A stretch of 64,000 bases of DNA from positions 512,992 through 576,991 of the forward strand of contig JALCMW010000001.1 in NCBI GenBank assembly GCA_022648685.1, read 5' to 3'. The notes under the pieces are model-generated. The model was not told the origin of the DNA. It worked only from the letters and a program-made list of their open reading frames with translations, and searched no databases. The translations under genes were made by a program, and so were the position numbers. Below, one piece after another: positions 50,591-59,894 of this stretch. The DNA comes from Bacteroidales bacterium (GTDB lineage Bacteria > Bacteroidota > Bacteroidia > Bacteroidales > UBA932). Each line of letters opens with the position of its first letter. Within the stretch, counting starts at the first letter, position 1.

Positions 50591-51694
50591 ATGGAAAGAA
50601 AATTGGATTTGATACCCGTATCCGGATGGGGAATTTTCCCGGAAGGTCAGAAACCGCTTCTGATAGCCGGCCCCTGCAGTGCCGAATCGGATATGCAGAT
50701 GATGGAAACGGCACGCGGACTTAAATCGGCCGGAGTCAACGTATTCAGGGCGGGAATATGGAAACCGCGTACACACCCAAACAATTTCGAGGGCCTGGGG
50801 CCTGCCGGTCTGAAGATGCTGCAGAAGGTGAAAAACGAACTTGGTATGAAAATATGCACGGAGATAGCATGCGAAAAGCATCTTTTCGACTGCATCAAGT
50901 TCGGAGTCGACATGATATGGATAGGGGCAAGGACTTCTGCAAATCCATTCCTTGTGCAGGAAATAGCAAATGCACTCAAGGATACCGATATACCTGTGTT
51001 GGTGAAGAATCCTGTGAATCCGGATCTCGATTTATGGATAGGAGCTTTGGAAAGGCTGAATCAGGCCGGCGTCAAGAAACTGGGGGTTATACATAGGGGG
51101 TTCTCGACTGTCGAAAAAATCAATTACAGAAATGATCCGGGCTGGAGTATAGCCATAGAATTGCGTACCAGATATCCAGATTTGCCATTCTTTTGTGATC
51201 CCAGCCATATGGCGGGGGACAGGAAGTATCTTCAGGAAATATCACAGAGGGCCATGGACCTCGGACTTGACGGCCTGATGGTTGAATCCCATTGCAATCC
51301 CTCCCTTGCTTTGAGCGATTCCAAACAGCAGCTGACCCCGGAAGATTTCAAAAAACTGATTTCGAGTCTTGTCGTAAGGCAGAATGATACCGACAGTATT
51401 GAATATAAGGAAAATATAGATCAGCTTCGTGCCCAGATCGATATCATCGATGAGAATATCTTGTATATCCTCAACTCGAGGATGAATATAAGCCGCAAGA
51501 TCGGGGAATATAAAAAGGAGCATAACATTGCCATCCTCCAGACATCAAGGTGGGACTCATTGATCTCTTCCATGGTGGAGAAAGGTAAGGTCTGCGGATT
51601 ATCGGAAAAATTTATAACATTGGTGTTCAATGCTATCCATGAAGAATCCGTTCGTGCTCAGAATGAAATTCTTTCAAAGAATCCGCCAGAGTAG
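50591..51694 (+). CDS. Bifunctional DAHP synthase / chorismate mutase
   Basis: A 367-residue fusion. Residues 1-265 form a class I-beta DAHP synthase ('LLIAGPCSAESDMQMMETARGL', 'FRAGIWKPRTHPNNFEGLG', 'WIGARTSANPF', 'FFCDPSHMAGDRKYL'), the entry to the shikimate pathway. Residues 275-360 form an AroQ-type chorismate mutase ('IDQLRAQIDIIDENILYILNS', 'KIGEYKKEHNI'). This fusion order is typical of Bacteroidota. Chorismate mutase feeds both pheA and tyrA products encoded upstream. The last 62 bases overlap convergent lpxK. Confidence 0.93.
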   Translation: MERKLDLIPVSGWGIFPEGQKPLLIAGPCSAESDMQMMETARGLKSAGVNVFRAGIWKPRTHPNNFEGLGPAGLKMLQKVKNELGMKICTEIACEKHLFDCIKFGVDMIWIGARTSANPFLVQEIANALKDTDIPVLVKNPVNPDLDLWIGALERLNQAGVKKLGVIHRGFSTVEKINYRNDPGWSIAIELRTRYPDLPFFCDPSHMAGDRKYLQEISQRAMDLGLDGLMVESHCNPSLALSDSKQQLTPEDFKKLISSLVVRQNDTDSIEYKENIDQLRAQIDIIDENILYILNSRMNISRKIGEYKKEHNIAILQTSRWDSLISSMVEKGKVCGLSEKFITLVFNAIHEESVRAQNEILSKNPPE

Positions 51695-52805
51695 TTTCGA
51701 ATATATTTTGTTCTTCCCCGGTAAGGAAATCAACCTCGATAGGTACCTGAAACAATCTTTCCTTGAGAGCTTCAGGTACTTTTTTGTTGTCCATTATCCG
51801 CTGGCTGTCCTTCTCTGTGGTAGCTACGATTGCAGTAGGGTGTTCCTTAATAGCTTCGCTTATCGTCCGGATATCGAAATTGCTGTATTTGTGATGATCT
51901 GAGAACCTGAAGTGTTTCACAATCCGGTATGTTCCGCTTAAATATTGCCTGAGATTCTTGTCTTTTGCTATTCCCGAAAACAGAATAAGATTCTTGGAAT
52001 ATATGTAACGGCTGTCTCCGTTTTCGTAGACAGGCTTCATTTCACGGTAGTTGATAGAAGTGAAAAGCAAAGTCTGGACTTTCCCCCTGACATTTGTCCC
52101 TTTTCCGGTAGATGCGTTGAAGTTTTCTATCCCGAGATGTTTCGCCCATTTTCCTTTTTCCCATACATTGAGATAAGTGGGGCATTTGGTAACAATCAGG
52201 ATGTCTGCCTCACTCAATCTTTCAGGAAGATCGCGAAGTCTTCCGACAGGGAGCAAATGATCTTTGTACGTGGGATGGTAATAATCGATAAGCACTATGT
52301 TTATCGCCGCCTGCAGTGCCCTGTACTGGAATGCATCGTCCAGAACTATAAGATCCGATTTCGGTAAGTCTTTATGGAGACATTTCCTTGCTTTTTTATC
52401 GGATTGCAATTTTTCCGGATTGCAAAGAAAATCGCAGCCTTCTACGCGGGTCCGGTCTACAGTTACCGTTACGTTTTGGTATTTCCTCTTTATCTGGAGC
52501 GGTTCATCGCCGAAAACAGCAGCCGAACCGTCTGCAGATACTTGTTGGAATCCCTTGCTTTTTCTTTTATGCCCCCTTGAAAGGACAGCAATGTTTTTGT
52601 CCCCCCATTCTTTACTTTTAAGGAGGGTTTTCAATATCATTTCCGTATGGGGAGTCTTGCCTGTCCCTCCGGCGGTAATGTTACCGACGCAAATGGTTGG
52701 GATTTCACATTTGCGGACCTTGAATATTCCGCAATTATAAAAGCAATCCCTCAGTTTTAAAGTAAGATAATAAGGGAAAAGGACAACCTTGTCAATTGTA
52801 TTCAT
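51633..52805 (-). CDS. lpxK: Tetraacyldisaccharide 4'-kinase
   Basis: A 390-residue membrane-associated kinase of lipid A synthesis, adding the 4'-phosphate. The Walker A motif is in 'CVGNITAGGTGKTPHTEMIL' near 40, with 'SRGHKRKSKGFQQV' near 81, 'VLDDAFQYRAL' near 153 and 'IVTKCP' near 200. Length is slightly above the E. coli enzyme. Promoter box TATATTTG (minus strand, 52879-52872). Convergent overlap with the DAHP synthase gene. Confidence 0.92.
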   Translation of the reverse strand: MNTIDKVVLFPYYLTLKLRDCFYNCGIFKVRKCEIPTICVGNITAGGTGKTPHTEMILKTLLKSKEWGDKNIAVLSRGHKRKSKGFQQVSADGSAAVFGDEPLQIKRKYQNVTVTVDRTRVEGCDFLCNPEKLQSDKKARKCLHKDLPKSDLIVLDDAFQYRALQAAINIVLIDYYHPTYKDHLLPVGRLRDLPERLSEADILIVTKCPTYLNVWEKGKWAKHLGIENFNASTGKGTNVRGKVQTLLFTSINYREMKPVYENGDSRYIYSKNLILFSGIAKDKNLRQYLSGTYRIVKHFRFSDHHKYSNFDIRTISEAIKEHPTAIVATTEKDSQRIMDNKKVPEALKERLFQVPIEVDFLTGEEQNIFETTLADSLKEFHSEHERILHG

Positions 52806-52909
52806 GATTTCTTGGCGGCCGAGCCGCTTCCGGACGACGTTACGGTTAATACGATATTAAAATTCAATCTGCAAATATAGTAATATTTTTCAAGTGAGCG
52901 TATGTGTAA

Positions 52910-53944
52910 TCAAATACCGTATACTCCCGATACTTGCGGGGGTTCTGAGTCGCCCCATTTTTCAGAGATATAATCAAGCGTATCCATAAGTTCTCCTGGA
53001 TCTGTAAGAGTCACCAGTTTTATTCTGGTATCTTTGAATTCCGGCAGACCTTTGAAATAGCATGACAAATGCCGTCGCATTTCAAGGATGCCGCGGATCT
53101 CCCCTTTGGTTTCAATCGAAAGTGAAAGATGGCGTTTGGCAAGGCTTACTCTTTCCCTGATGCTCATTGACGGCAGGACTTCCCCTGTCTTGAGATAATG
53201 TTTTATCTCTTTGAATATCCATGGATGTCCGAAAGAAGCCCTCCCTACCATTATTCCGTCAACGCCGAATCTGTCGAAAGCTTCCTTTGCCTTTTGCGGG
53301 GAATTTATGTCACCGTTGCCTATGATCGGAATGTGCATTCTCGGATTCTCTTTTATTTTGCCGATCAGAGTCCAGTCCGCTTCACCTTTGTACATCTGGC
53401 ACCGTGTTCTTCCGTGTACTGTCAATGCACTGATTCCAACGTCCTGTAGTCTTTCCGCCAGCTCCACGATTATCTTCGAATCCTCATCCCATCCGAGTCT
53501 TGTCTTTACGGTAACCGGCTTGCTTACGGCATCGACTATCATTTTGGTAATCATGACCATTTTGTCAGGATCCTTCATCATTCCGGAACCGGCGCCTCTG
53601 CCTGCAATCTTATTGACAGGGCAGCCGAAATTTATATCTATCACATCCGCACCGTGTCCTCCTGCTATTTCAGCAGCCTGTTCGGCCATTTTGGCAGCAC
53701 TTACCATAGACTCCGGGATGTTCCCGTATATCTGTATGCCTATCGGGGCTTCGGATTCTGAAGTCCTCATTTTGGCTATGGCTTTTGCCGCGTCTCGAAT
53801 CAATCCGTCTGAAGGAATGAATTCGGTATAAACCATATCGGCTCCGAATTCTTTGCATATGATTCTGAACGAATGGTCCGTTACATCTTCCATAGGTGCC
53901 AGGAATACGGGCATTGCTCCCAAATTTATATTGCCGATGTTCAT
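52910..53944 (-). CDS. dusB: tRNA-dihydrouridine synthase (DusB type)
   Basis: A 344-residue flavoenzyme reducing specific uridines in tRNA D-loops. Motifs are 'FLAPMEDVTDHSFR' near 14, 'GIQIYGNIPESM' near 72, 'DINFGCPVNKIAGRGAGSGMM' near 98 with the catalytic Cys, 'TVKTRLGWDED' near 145, and 'GIMVGRASFGHPWIFKEI' near 230. Single gene, divergent from pfkA. Confidence 0.92.
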   Translation of the reverse strand: MNIGNINLGAMPVFLAPMEDVTDHSFRIICKEFGADMVYTEFIPSDGLIRDAAKAIAKMRTSESEAPIGIQIYGNIPESMVSAAKMAEQAAEIAGGHGADVIDINFGCPVNKIAGRGAGSGMMKDPDKMVMITKMIVDAVSKPVTVKTRLGWDEDSKIIVELAERLQDVGISALTVHGRTRCQMYKGEADWTLIGKIKENPRMHIPIIGNGDINSPQKAKEAFDRFGVDGIMVGRASFGHPWIFKEIKHYLKTGEVLPSMSIRERVSLAKRHLSLSIETKGEIRGILEMRRHLSCYFKGLPEFKDTRIKLVTLTDPGELMDTLDYISEKWGDSEPPQVSGVYGI

Positions 53945-54089
53945 TTTGATATTGACGTCAAATTGCTTTAAAGATTGTTTTTAATCTCAAATAGGTTAAT
54001 TTTACAAAATTAAAAAAAATAAGCACGAAATTTGCGGCTAAAATTTTTTAATTCCTGTGTTTTTATTACGGAATAATAATTTATTAAAC

Positions 54090-55070
54090 ATGAAAGAAAT
54101 AAAAACTGTAGGCATCCTGACTTCCGGCGGCGACGCTCCCGGAATGAATGCCTGCGTAAGAGCTGTTACAAGAGCTGCGATTTACAACGGATGGAAAGTC
54201 ATGGGGATATATCGCGGTTATGAAGGCCTGATAAACGGTGAAATAAAAGAACTTACCACCGAAAGTGTAAGTAATACGATTCAAAGGGGAGGAACATTGC
54301 TGAAGACAGCAAGAAGCCAGGCATTCATGACACCCGAAGGTCGTAAGAAAGCTTATGACAATGTAGTTAAGTTCGGCTTGGATTCCCTCATAATAATAGG
54401 CGGTAACGGATCTCTGGCAGGTGCCCAGGATTTTGCAAATGAATATGATATTTCGGTGATAGGATTACCCGGAACGATAGATAATGATCTTTATGGTACC
54501 GATTCCACCATAGGATATGATACGGCTCTGAATACGATTGTGGAATGCGTTGATAAAATCCGGGATACCGCCACGTCGCACGATAGGATTTTCTTTGTGG
54601 AAGTAATGGGCAGGGATGCCGGTTTCCTTGCACAGAACAGTGCCATTGCGTCGGGAGCCGAAGCTGCAATAATCCCTGAAGACCAGACGGATAAAGATCA
54701 GTTGGAACAGTTCATAAGCAGGGGATTCCGAAAGAGCAAAAACAGTAGCATCGTGATTGTATCCGAAAGTCAGAAAGATGGCGGAGCCATGCATTACGCC
54801 GAACGTGTCCGCAAGGAATATCCGCAATACGATGTAAGGGTGACCATTCTGGGCCATCTTCAGCGGGGCGGTACTCCAAGTGCCTATGACCGTATTCTTG
54901 CCAGCCGTCTAGGTTATGCGAGTATAGAAGCTCTGAAAGAGGGCCAGAGGAACGTAATGATAGGTATTTCAGATAATGAAATCGTTTATGTGCCTATCAA
55001 TAGAGCAATCAAAATGAACAAACCCATTGACAAGGAACTTATAAATATCCTTACTGTGTTGTCAATCTGA
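54090..55070 (+). CDS. pfkA: ATP-dependent 6-phosphofructokinase
   Basis: A 326-residue phosphofructokinase from ATG 54090 (an upstream ATG at 54057 would add 11 residues unlike the family). Motifs are '[19 protein letters not shown]' near 8, '[21 protein letters not shown]' near 127 with catalytic Asp131 and Asp133, '[12 protein letters not shown]' near 170 and '[15 protein letters not shown]' near 255. In the nucleotide loop the usual GGDGS reads GGNGS (Asn106), so a Mg-associated Asp is replaced; the glycine pattern still suggests ATP rather than pyrophosphate as donor, but this is not certain. Confidence 0.9.
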   Translation: MKEIKTVGILTSGGDAPGMNACVRAVTRAAIYNGWKVMGIYRGYEGLINGEIKELTTESVSNTIQRGGTLLKTARSQAFMTPEGRKKAYDNVVKFGLDSLIIIGGNGSLAGAQDFANEYDISVIGLPGTIDNDLYGTDSTIGYDTALNTIVECVDKIRDTATSHDRIFFVEVMGRDAGFLAQNSAIASGAEAAIIPEDQTDKDQLEQFISRGFRKSKNSSIVIVSESQKDGGAMHYAERVRKEYPQYDVRVTILGHLQRGGTPSAYDRILASRLGYASIEALKEGQRNVMIGISDNEIVYVPINRAIKMNKPIDKELINILTVLSI

Positions 55071-55122
55071 TCGCTCAATATAACTTGCCTGTAATCGAAT
55101 GATTATCGATTTCAAGGTTTTT

Positions 55123-55153
55123 TTTGATAAGAGGGAAAATATCGTTATCTTTG
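55123..55153 (+). promoter_or_regulatory. Promoter of the rplM-rpsI operon
   Basis: TTTG (55123-55126), 19-base spacer, TATCTTTG (55146-55153): a full match to the Bacteroidota housekeeping consensus, 62 bases before the rplM start. Confidence 0.8.
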
Positions 55154-55214
55154 CGGTTCCTATAATGTATAGGGATCGCAATTTTTATGTATTAACTTTT
55201 AAAAGATCAAGACA

Positions 55215-55667
55215 GTGGACACACAAAGCTACAAAACGGTATCCTTGAACAAGGCAACCGTTCAGAAAGAGTGGGTCGTCATTGATGCCACAGATTTGGC
55301 ACTTGGCCGTCTTGCATCCAGAATCGCGCTTGTCCTTCGCGGGAAGACCAAGCCAGGATTTACTCCGAATGTTGATTGCGGCGATAATGTAATCGTGATC
55401 AATGCCGAAAAAGTCCGTCTTCTGGGCAAAAAGATGACTAACAGGATCTATGTCCGTTATACCGGATACCCGGGAGGGCAGCGTTTCACTACGCCTAAGG
55501 AAATCCTGCAGAAGAGACCGACCGAACTCGTAAGGAGAGCTGTCAAAGGCATGCTCCCGAAGACTCGTCTTGGTGACAAGATTATCAACAACCTGTATAT
55601 ATATGCAGGTCCGGAACATCCTCACCAGGCACAGAATCCGAAATTAATTAAGTTAAACGAAATTTAA
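55215..55667 (+). CDS. rplM: 50S ribosomal protein L13
   Basis: A 150-residue L13 from a GTG start at 55215 (protein starts DTQSYKTVSLNKATV after Met). Conserved segments are 'WVVIDATDLALGRLASRIA', 'DNVIVINAEKVRLLGKK' and 'AVKGMLPKTRLGDKIINNLYIYAG'. Length is normal. rpsI follows in the same transcript. Confidence 0.95.
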   Translation: MDTQSYKTVSLNKATVQKEWVVIDATDLALGRLASRIALVLRGKTKPGFTPNVDCGDNVIVINAEKVRLLGKKMTNRIYVRYTGYPGGQRFTTPKEILQKRPTELVRRAVKGMLPKTRLGDKIINNLYIYAGPEHPHQAQNPKLIKLNEI

Positions 55668-55676
55668 ACAGAGCAG

Positions 55677-56066
55677 ATGGAAAAAATTAACGCCCTTGGA
55701 AGACGTAAATCAGCCGTAGCTCGCGTTTATGTCGTTGCCGGAAAAGGCGATATCATTGTCAATGACCGTGATATCAAAGATTACTTCTCTGAAGAGACTC
55801 TCCGCTATATTGTCGGACAGCCTTTTGAAGTTACCGGTACGACAGGCCAGTTTGATGTGAAGATCAACCTTGTAGGAGGAGGCTCAAAAGGTCAGGCAGA
55901 GGCTGCAAGACTCGGAATAGCTCGCGCACTTTGCGAGATAGACAAAGAGGCTTACCGTTCTCTCCTCAAGGCCGCAGGACTCCTTACACGTGATTCACGT
56001 GAAGTCGAAAGGAAGAAACCCGGTCAACCTGGTGCACGCAAGCGCTTTCAGTTCAGTAAACGTTAG
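55677..56066 (+). CDS. rpsI: 30S ribosomal protein S9
   Basis: A 129-residue S9: '[20 protein letters not shown]' at the start, '[19 protein letters not shown]' near 64, and the basic C-terminal tail ending FQFSKR that reaches the P-site tRNA. Nine bases after rplM. Confidence 0.96.
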   Translation: MEKINALGRRKSAVARVYVVAGKGDIIVNDRDIKDYFSEETLRYIVGQPFEVTGTTGQFDVKINLVGGGSKGQAEAARLGIARALCEIDKEAYRSLLKAAGLLTRDSREVERKKPGQPGARKRFQFSKR

Positions 56067-56273
56067 TATTTCTGATTTACAATCAAAAAGTACAGTCAGG
56101 TATGAAAATTTTAGGATCTTTCCATGGATAATGACCATGAAAGCTGCCTGAAAATTGACCGGACTGCGGAAAATCCTGAAGACCGGCTTATGTCCGTTAC
56201 TTCGGATTGATGAAAAGAGTCCGATAAGCCAGTAGGCTTTGAAGGAAAGAAAAACAAGAAAACATTCAAGACA
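56067..56273 (+). promoter_or_regulatory. Structured leader before rpsB
   Basis: A 207-base gap in an otherwise tight ribosomal gene cluster. GGCTTAT at 56185-56191 can pair with ATAAGCC at 56224-56230, enclosing CGGA/TCCG (56203-56206, 56220-56223); TCCG at 56193-56196 can pair with the same CGGA, giving an alternative fold. This may be an autoregulatory leader for S2/EF-Ts synthesis. No named RNA family was recognised. Confidence 0.35.
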
Positions 56274-57188
56274 ATGTCAAGAACAAATTTCCAAGAATTA
56301 CTTGATGCAGGTGCACATTTCGGACATCTGTCAAGGAAATGGAATCCCAAGATGGCTCCTTATATCTTTATCGAAAGGAACGGGATTCATATCATTGACC
56401 TGCATAAGACTATCGTCAAAATTGACGAAGCAGCCGAATTTATGAAAGAATTGGCTCGTTCGGGTCGCAAGATTCTGTTCGTAGCCACAAAGAAACAGGC
56501 TAAGGAGATTGTGTCCGAAAAAGCGCAATCTGTAAATATGCCTTCCGTGACGGAAAGATGGGCAGGGGGAATGCTTACCAATTTCCCTACGATCCGCAAG
56601 GCCGTCAAAAAGATGAACGTTATCGACAAGATGAAGGAAGACGGGACCTACGACAAACTTGCCAAGAGGGAACGTCTGCAGGTAGATCGTCAAAGAGCCA
56701 AACTGGAGAAAAACCTCGGTTCCATAAAAGATATGAGCCGTTTGCCTTCCGCGCTCTTTGTAGTCGATATCCAAAAGGAAGCAAATGCTGTAAAAGAAGC
56801 CAACCGTTTGAACATACCGGTTATCGCTATTGTTGATACATGTTGCGATCCAACCCCGATTGATTATGTGATTCCGGCTAACGACGATGCTGCAAAATCC
56901 ATCGAATATATCACGGATGTTTTTTGCAAGGCTATACAGGAAGGCTTGGACGAGAGAAAAATCGAAAAAGAAAAAGCTGAAGCTGAACAGGAAACCTCCG
57001 AAGGTACAAAGTCCGCATCAAAGAAAATACGTTCTCGCAGAGGTGCGAAGCCTGTGGATATCAAAGCAGAAGTTTCGGAAACTGAAACTGAAAAAAAACC
57101 TTCAGATCAGAAAGCCGAAACTATTGCAGTTGAACCGGTTTCTGCCGAAAAGCCAGAAGAGGCTGAAAAGGTTCAGGAGTCCGAGTAA
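56274..57188 (+). CDS. rpsB: 30S ribosomal protein S2
   Basis: A 304-residue S2. The core (1-225) has 'LLDAGAHFGHLSRKWNPKM', 'LFVATKKQAKEIV', 'ERWAGGMLTNF' and 'VDTCCDPTPIDYVIPANDDA'. Residues 226-304 form a charged Glu/Lys/Ser tail ('EQETSEGTKSASKKIRSRRGAK' in pieces), longer than in E. coli but common in Bacteroidota. It pairs with tsf in the usual order. Confidence 0.95.
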   Translation: MSRTNFQELLDAGAHFGHLSRKWNPKMAPYIFIERNGIHIIDLHKTIVKIDEAAEFMKELARSGRKILFVATKKQAKEIVSEKAQSVNMPSVTERWAGGMLTNFPTIRKAVKKMNVIDKMKEDGTYDKLAKRERLQVDRQRAKLEKNLGSIKDMSRLPSALFVVDIQKEANAVKEANRLNIPVIAIVDTCCDPTPIDYVIPANDDAAKSIEYITDVFCKAIQEGLDERKIEKEKAEAEQETSEGTKSASKKIRSRRGAKPVDIKAEVSETETEKKPSDQKAETIAVEPVSAEKPEEAEKVQESE

Positions 57189-57293
57189 TATTTGTTACAA
57201 TACATATTCGGCCTGTGCGGACTTTTGCTGGCGACAGAAAATTTTCGCATAGGCTTTATTATTTATAGAATTTCAATTTAATTCCAATACACT

Positions 57294-58127
57294 ATGCAAA
57301 TTACAGCAGCTGACGTAATGAAATTACGTAAATTGACCAGTGCCGGTATGATGGATTGCAAGAATGCTCTTACTCAAGCCGATGGCGATATGGACAAAGC
57401 GATAGAAATCATTCGCGAAAAAGGAAAAATGGTTGCAGCTAAAAGAGCCGATAGGGAAACTACCGAGGGCTCCGTTCTTATCCGTATCGATGGCGGTAAA
57501 GCTATTATCGTAAGTCTGGGATGTGAAACCGACTTCGTTTCCGCGACACCGGATTTCAAGAAATTGGCTGACGAAATTGCCGATGCAGCCATAAAATACT
57601 TCCCTGCTGACGTTGAAGCCTTGAAGAACGTAAAGGTTTCCAATGGACATACGGTTGAGGAAGAAGTATCTGCCCAAACCGGAAAAACAGGTGAAAAGCA
57701 TGTTATCGCATACTATTCAACTCTGGAAGCACCATTCGTTGCCCAGTATGTCCATAACAATTTCAAGATAGCGGCTATCGTTGCTTTCAACAAAGAGGTT
57801 CCGGCTGAAGTTGGAAAGAATGTTGCACAGCAGGTTACGGCTATGAATCCTATTTCCGTTTCCGAGGCTGATTGTCCGAAAGAAGCAGTCGAGAAAGAGA
57901 TGGCCATGTACAAACAACAAATGGATGAAGATCCGAAGATGGCTGGAAAACCGGCTGCAATGCTTGAAAATATAGCTAAAGGCAAACTCAAGAAATATTT
58001 TAAAGAGTGCACGCTCGAAGATCAGGAATTTATCTGGGACGGCAAACTAGCAGTGAAGGATTATATCGATAGTAATGTAAAAGGAGCGAAAGTAATTGCT
58101 TTCAGAAGATTCTCCCTTACCGATTAA
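57294..58127 (+). CDS. tsf: Elongation factor Ts
   Basis: A 277-residue EF-Ts, the nucleotide exchange factor of EF-Tu. The UBA-like start 'MKLRKLTSAGMMDCKNAL' and 'GDMDKAIEIIREKG' are followed by 'GCETDFVSATPDFK' near 77 and the C-terminal 'YKQQMDEDPKMAGKP' with 'GAKVIAFRRFSL'. Length is typical for Bacteroidota. Terminator follows at 58177-58194. Confidence 0.95.
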   Translation: MQITAADVMKLRKLTSAGMMDCKNALTQADGDMDKAIEIIREKGKMVAAKRADRETTEGSVLIRIDGGKAIIVSLGCETDFVSATPDFKKLADEIADAAIKYFPADVEALKNVKVSNGHTVEEEVSAQTGKTGEKHVIAYYSTLEAPFVAQYVHNNFKIAAIVAFNKEVPAEVGKNVAQQVTAMNPISVSEADCPKEAVEKEMAMYKQQMDEDPKMAGKPAAMLENIAKGKLKKYFKECTLEDQEFIWDGKLAVKDYIDSNVKGAKVIAFRRFSLTD

Positions 58128-58176
58128 TTCCTTGATCCATTCTTGAAAGAAGGAAAATATAGTTTATAGTTTCAGG

Positions 58177-58194
58177 GCCCGGTTTATGCCGGGC
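58177..58194 (+). terminator. Terminator after tsf
   Basis: GCCCGG/CCGGGC (58177-58182, 58189-58194) with a six-base loop and a short T run at 58197-58200. It lies just before the convergent flippase stop. Confidence 0.65.
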
Positions 58195-58199
58195 TCTTT

Positions 58200-59798
58200 T
58201 CATATGTCTTGAACTGTATTGGCTTCCGCGATCATGATTCGGTAACTCGGTTTGAGAATCTTCCAGCTGGCGACAGAATAAATGACAAGGAAGACGGTGT
58301 GTACGGCCAATTCGGAAATCACGGAAAAAGCCGGCGTCTGTCCTATCTTTATCCCCCCGTTGAAAATAAGATGGTCCGTAAGGATGGAAGCGCCGTAAAC
58401 TATTCCCATAATAATAAAGAATCCGAAAATCTTTTTCCATTTGTACGGTATGGGGTAATAATGTGCGCCCAGAGCCGCGCTTATGATAAACATGACTATA
58501 TAACTGCTTAAATGGCCGAATGCAGCCGCCCAATAAGAGAAATGCGGCATAAATGCAAAATTGATTATGAAAGTCACGGTCAATCCCGCCAGGGTGATGT
58601 ATATGGCCATATTCGTTTTCTCGGACAGCTTATACCACATTGATACATTGAACAGCATCCCGAGTATCATATATGCAAGAAGCATTATCGGGACCACTCC
58701 TATTCCGGAACGGAAATCCCGGCCAAGTATCAGGGACAGTATATCTATGTATAATATTACTGCGAGGAAGATAAATCCGCAGAATGCCGTGAAAAACTCC
58801 ATTACAATCGCATAAAGTTCCCTTGAATTTTTTTCTTTGACCCTTTGGAAAAAGAAAGGTTCGGCGGCGAATCTGAACATTTGGATGAACAGGTTCATGA
58901 TGACGGCTATTTTTACCGAAGCCTGGAAGATTCCCAGACTCGTACGCCATCCTTCGGGATTCGTATCGAGAAATCTGAAAAGGATTCTGTTCACGAAGTC
59001 ATTTATAATCCCCGGTAAAGCCGCTATCATCAGAGGGACCGAATAGGCAAGCATCTTTTTCAAGAGCTTTCCGTCGAATTCGAAAGAGAATTTTACAAGA
59101 TCCGGAATGAACAGGATAGCGCAGACTATGCAGCTAAGGAAAATGGCGAAAATTACGTAAGAAAAATCAGGTGTCGCGGATATGAAGTGCAACATCCATA
59201 CGTCTTTTGAAGACAGGGCTGCGACCGCCGCCTTTGATGTCATCTCCGGATACAAACTTGTCGCCACATGCAGGCAGTGTGCCGGAAATAAAAAGAAAAG
59301 AACGATGTTGGCCGTCGTTTCCGTCAGAATTTTAACGGTCTTGAATATCGCGAATTTCAGGGCTTTATGCTCCTGCCGTAATTTTGCGAAAAGTATTGCT
59401 GTGGTACTGTCGAGAGCAAGGATTCCTCCTACGTAGATTATGCATGATTCATAACCTGAATAACCCAGGGCGTTGGCAATAGGCTTGGCGAATATTATCA
59501 TGCATGCCAGAAACGAAAAGCTTACTCCGAAAGTCGTTGCCAGTGCGTTGGAATAAATTATCCGTGGATTAAGTCCTTCCTTGTTGGCGAAACGGAAGCA
59601 TCCGGTTTCCAATCCCAGGACAAGAACGACCTGCAATACGGCTATGTACGCCATGAACTCCGTTACCACCCCATAGCTTTCGGTTGTGAGAAGCCTCGTG
59701 TAGAACGGGACAAATAAGAAATTTATGATCCTGGCCAGGATCGTGCTCATTCCGTAAATTGCGGTCTCGCCGGCCAGTTGCTTCAATGGATTAGCCAT
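58200..59798 (-). CDS. Oligosaccharide flippase family (MATE/MOP superfamily) membrane protein
   Basis: A 532-residue polytopic membrane protein, about 12-14 helices, starting at ATG 59798 ('ANPLKQLAGETAIYGMSTILARIINFLFVPFYTRLL', in pieces, the typical Wzx opening); a frame from 59903 adds 35 unlikely residues. Wzx-like proteins flip lipid-linked saccharides across the inner membrane. It is not in a polysaccharide cluster; the substrate may be a conserved envelope glycan. Convergent with tsf. Confidence 0.82.
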   Translation of the reverse strand: MANPLKQLAGETAIYGMSTILARIINFLFVPFYTRLLTTESYGVVTEFMAYIAVLQVVLVLGLETGCFRFANKEGLNPRIIYSNALATTFGVSFSFLACMIIFAKPIANALGYSGYESCIIYVGGILALDSTTAILFAKLRQEHKALKFAIFKTVKILTETTANIVLFFLFPAHCLHVATSLYPEMTSKAAVAALSSKDVWMLHFISATPDFSYVIFAIFLSCIVCAILFIPDLVKFSFEFDGKLLKKMLAYSVPLMIAALPGIINDFVNRILFRFLDTNPEGWRTSLGIFQASVKIAVIMNLFIQMFRFAAEPFFFQRVKEKNSRELYAIVMEFFTAFCGFIFLAVILYIDILSLILGRDFRSGIGVVPIMLLAYMILGMLFNVSMWYKLSEKTNMAIYITLAGLTVTFIINFAFMPHFSYWAAAFGHLSSYIVMFIISAALGAHYYPIPYKWKKIFGFFIIMGIVYGASILTDHLIFNGGIKIGQTPAFSVISELAVHTVFLVIYSVASWKILKPSYRIMIAEANTVQDI

Positions 59799-59894
59799 AA
59801 TAGACGCAAAAATAACTATTTTTAAAGAGTTTTGCTTACATTTGCCCACATGAATTGCACATAAAGATGAGCATAAAAAACCAATATTTTCTGT

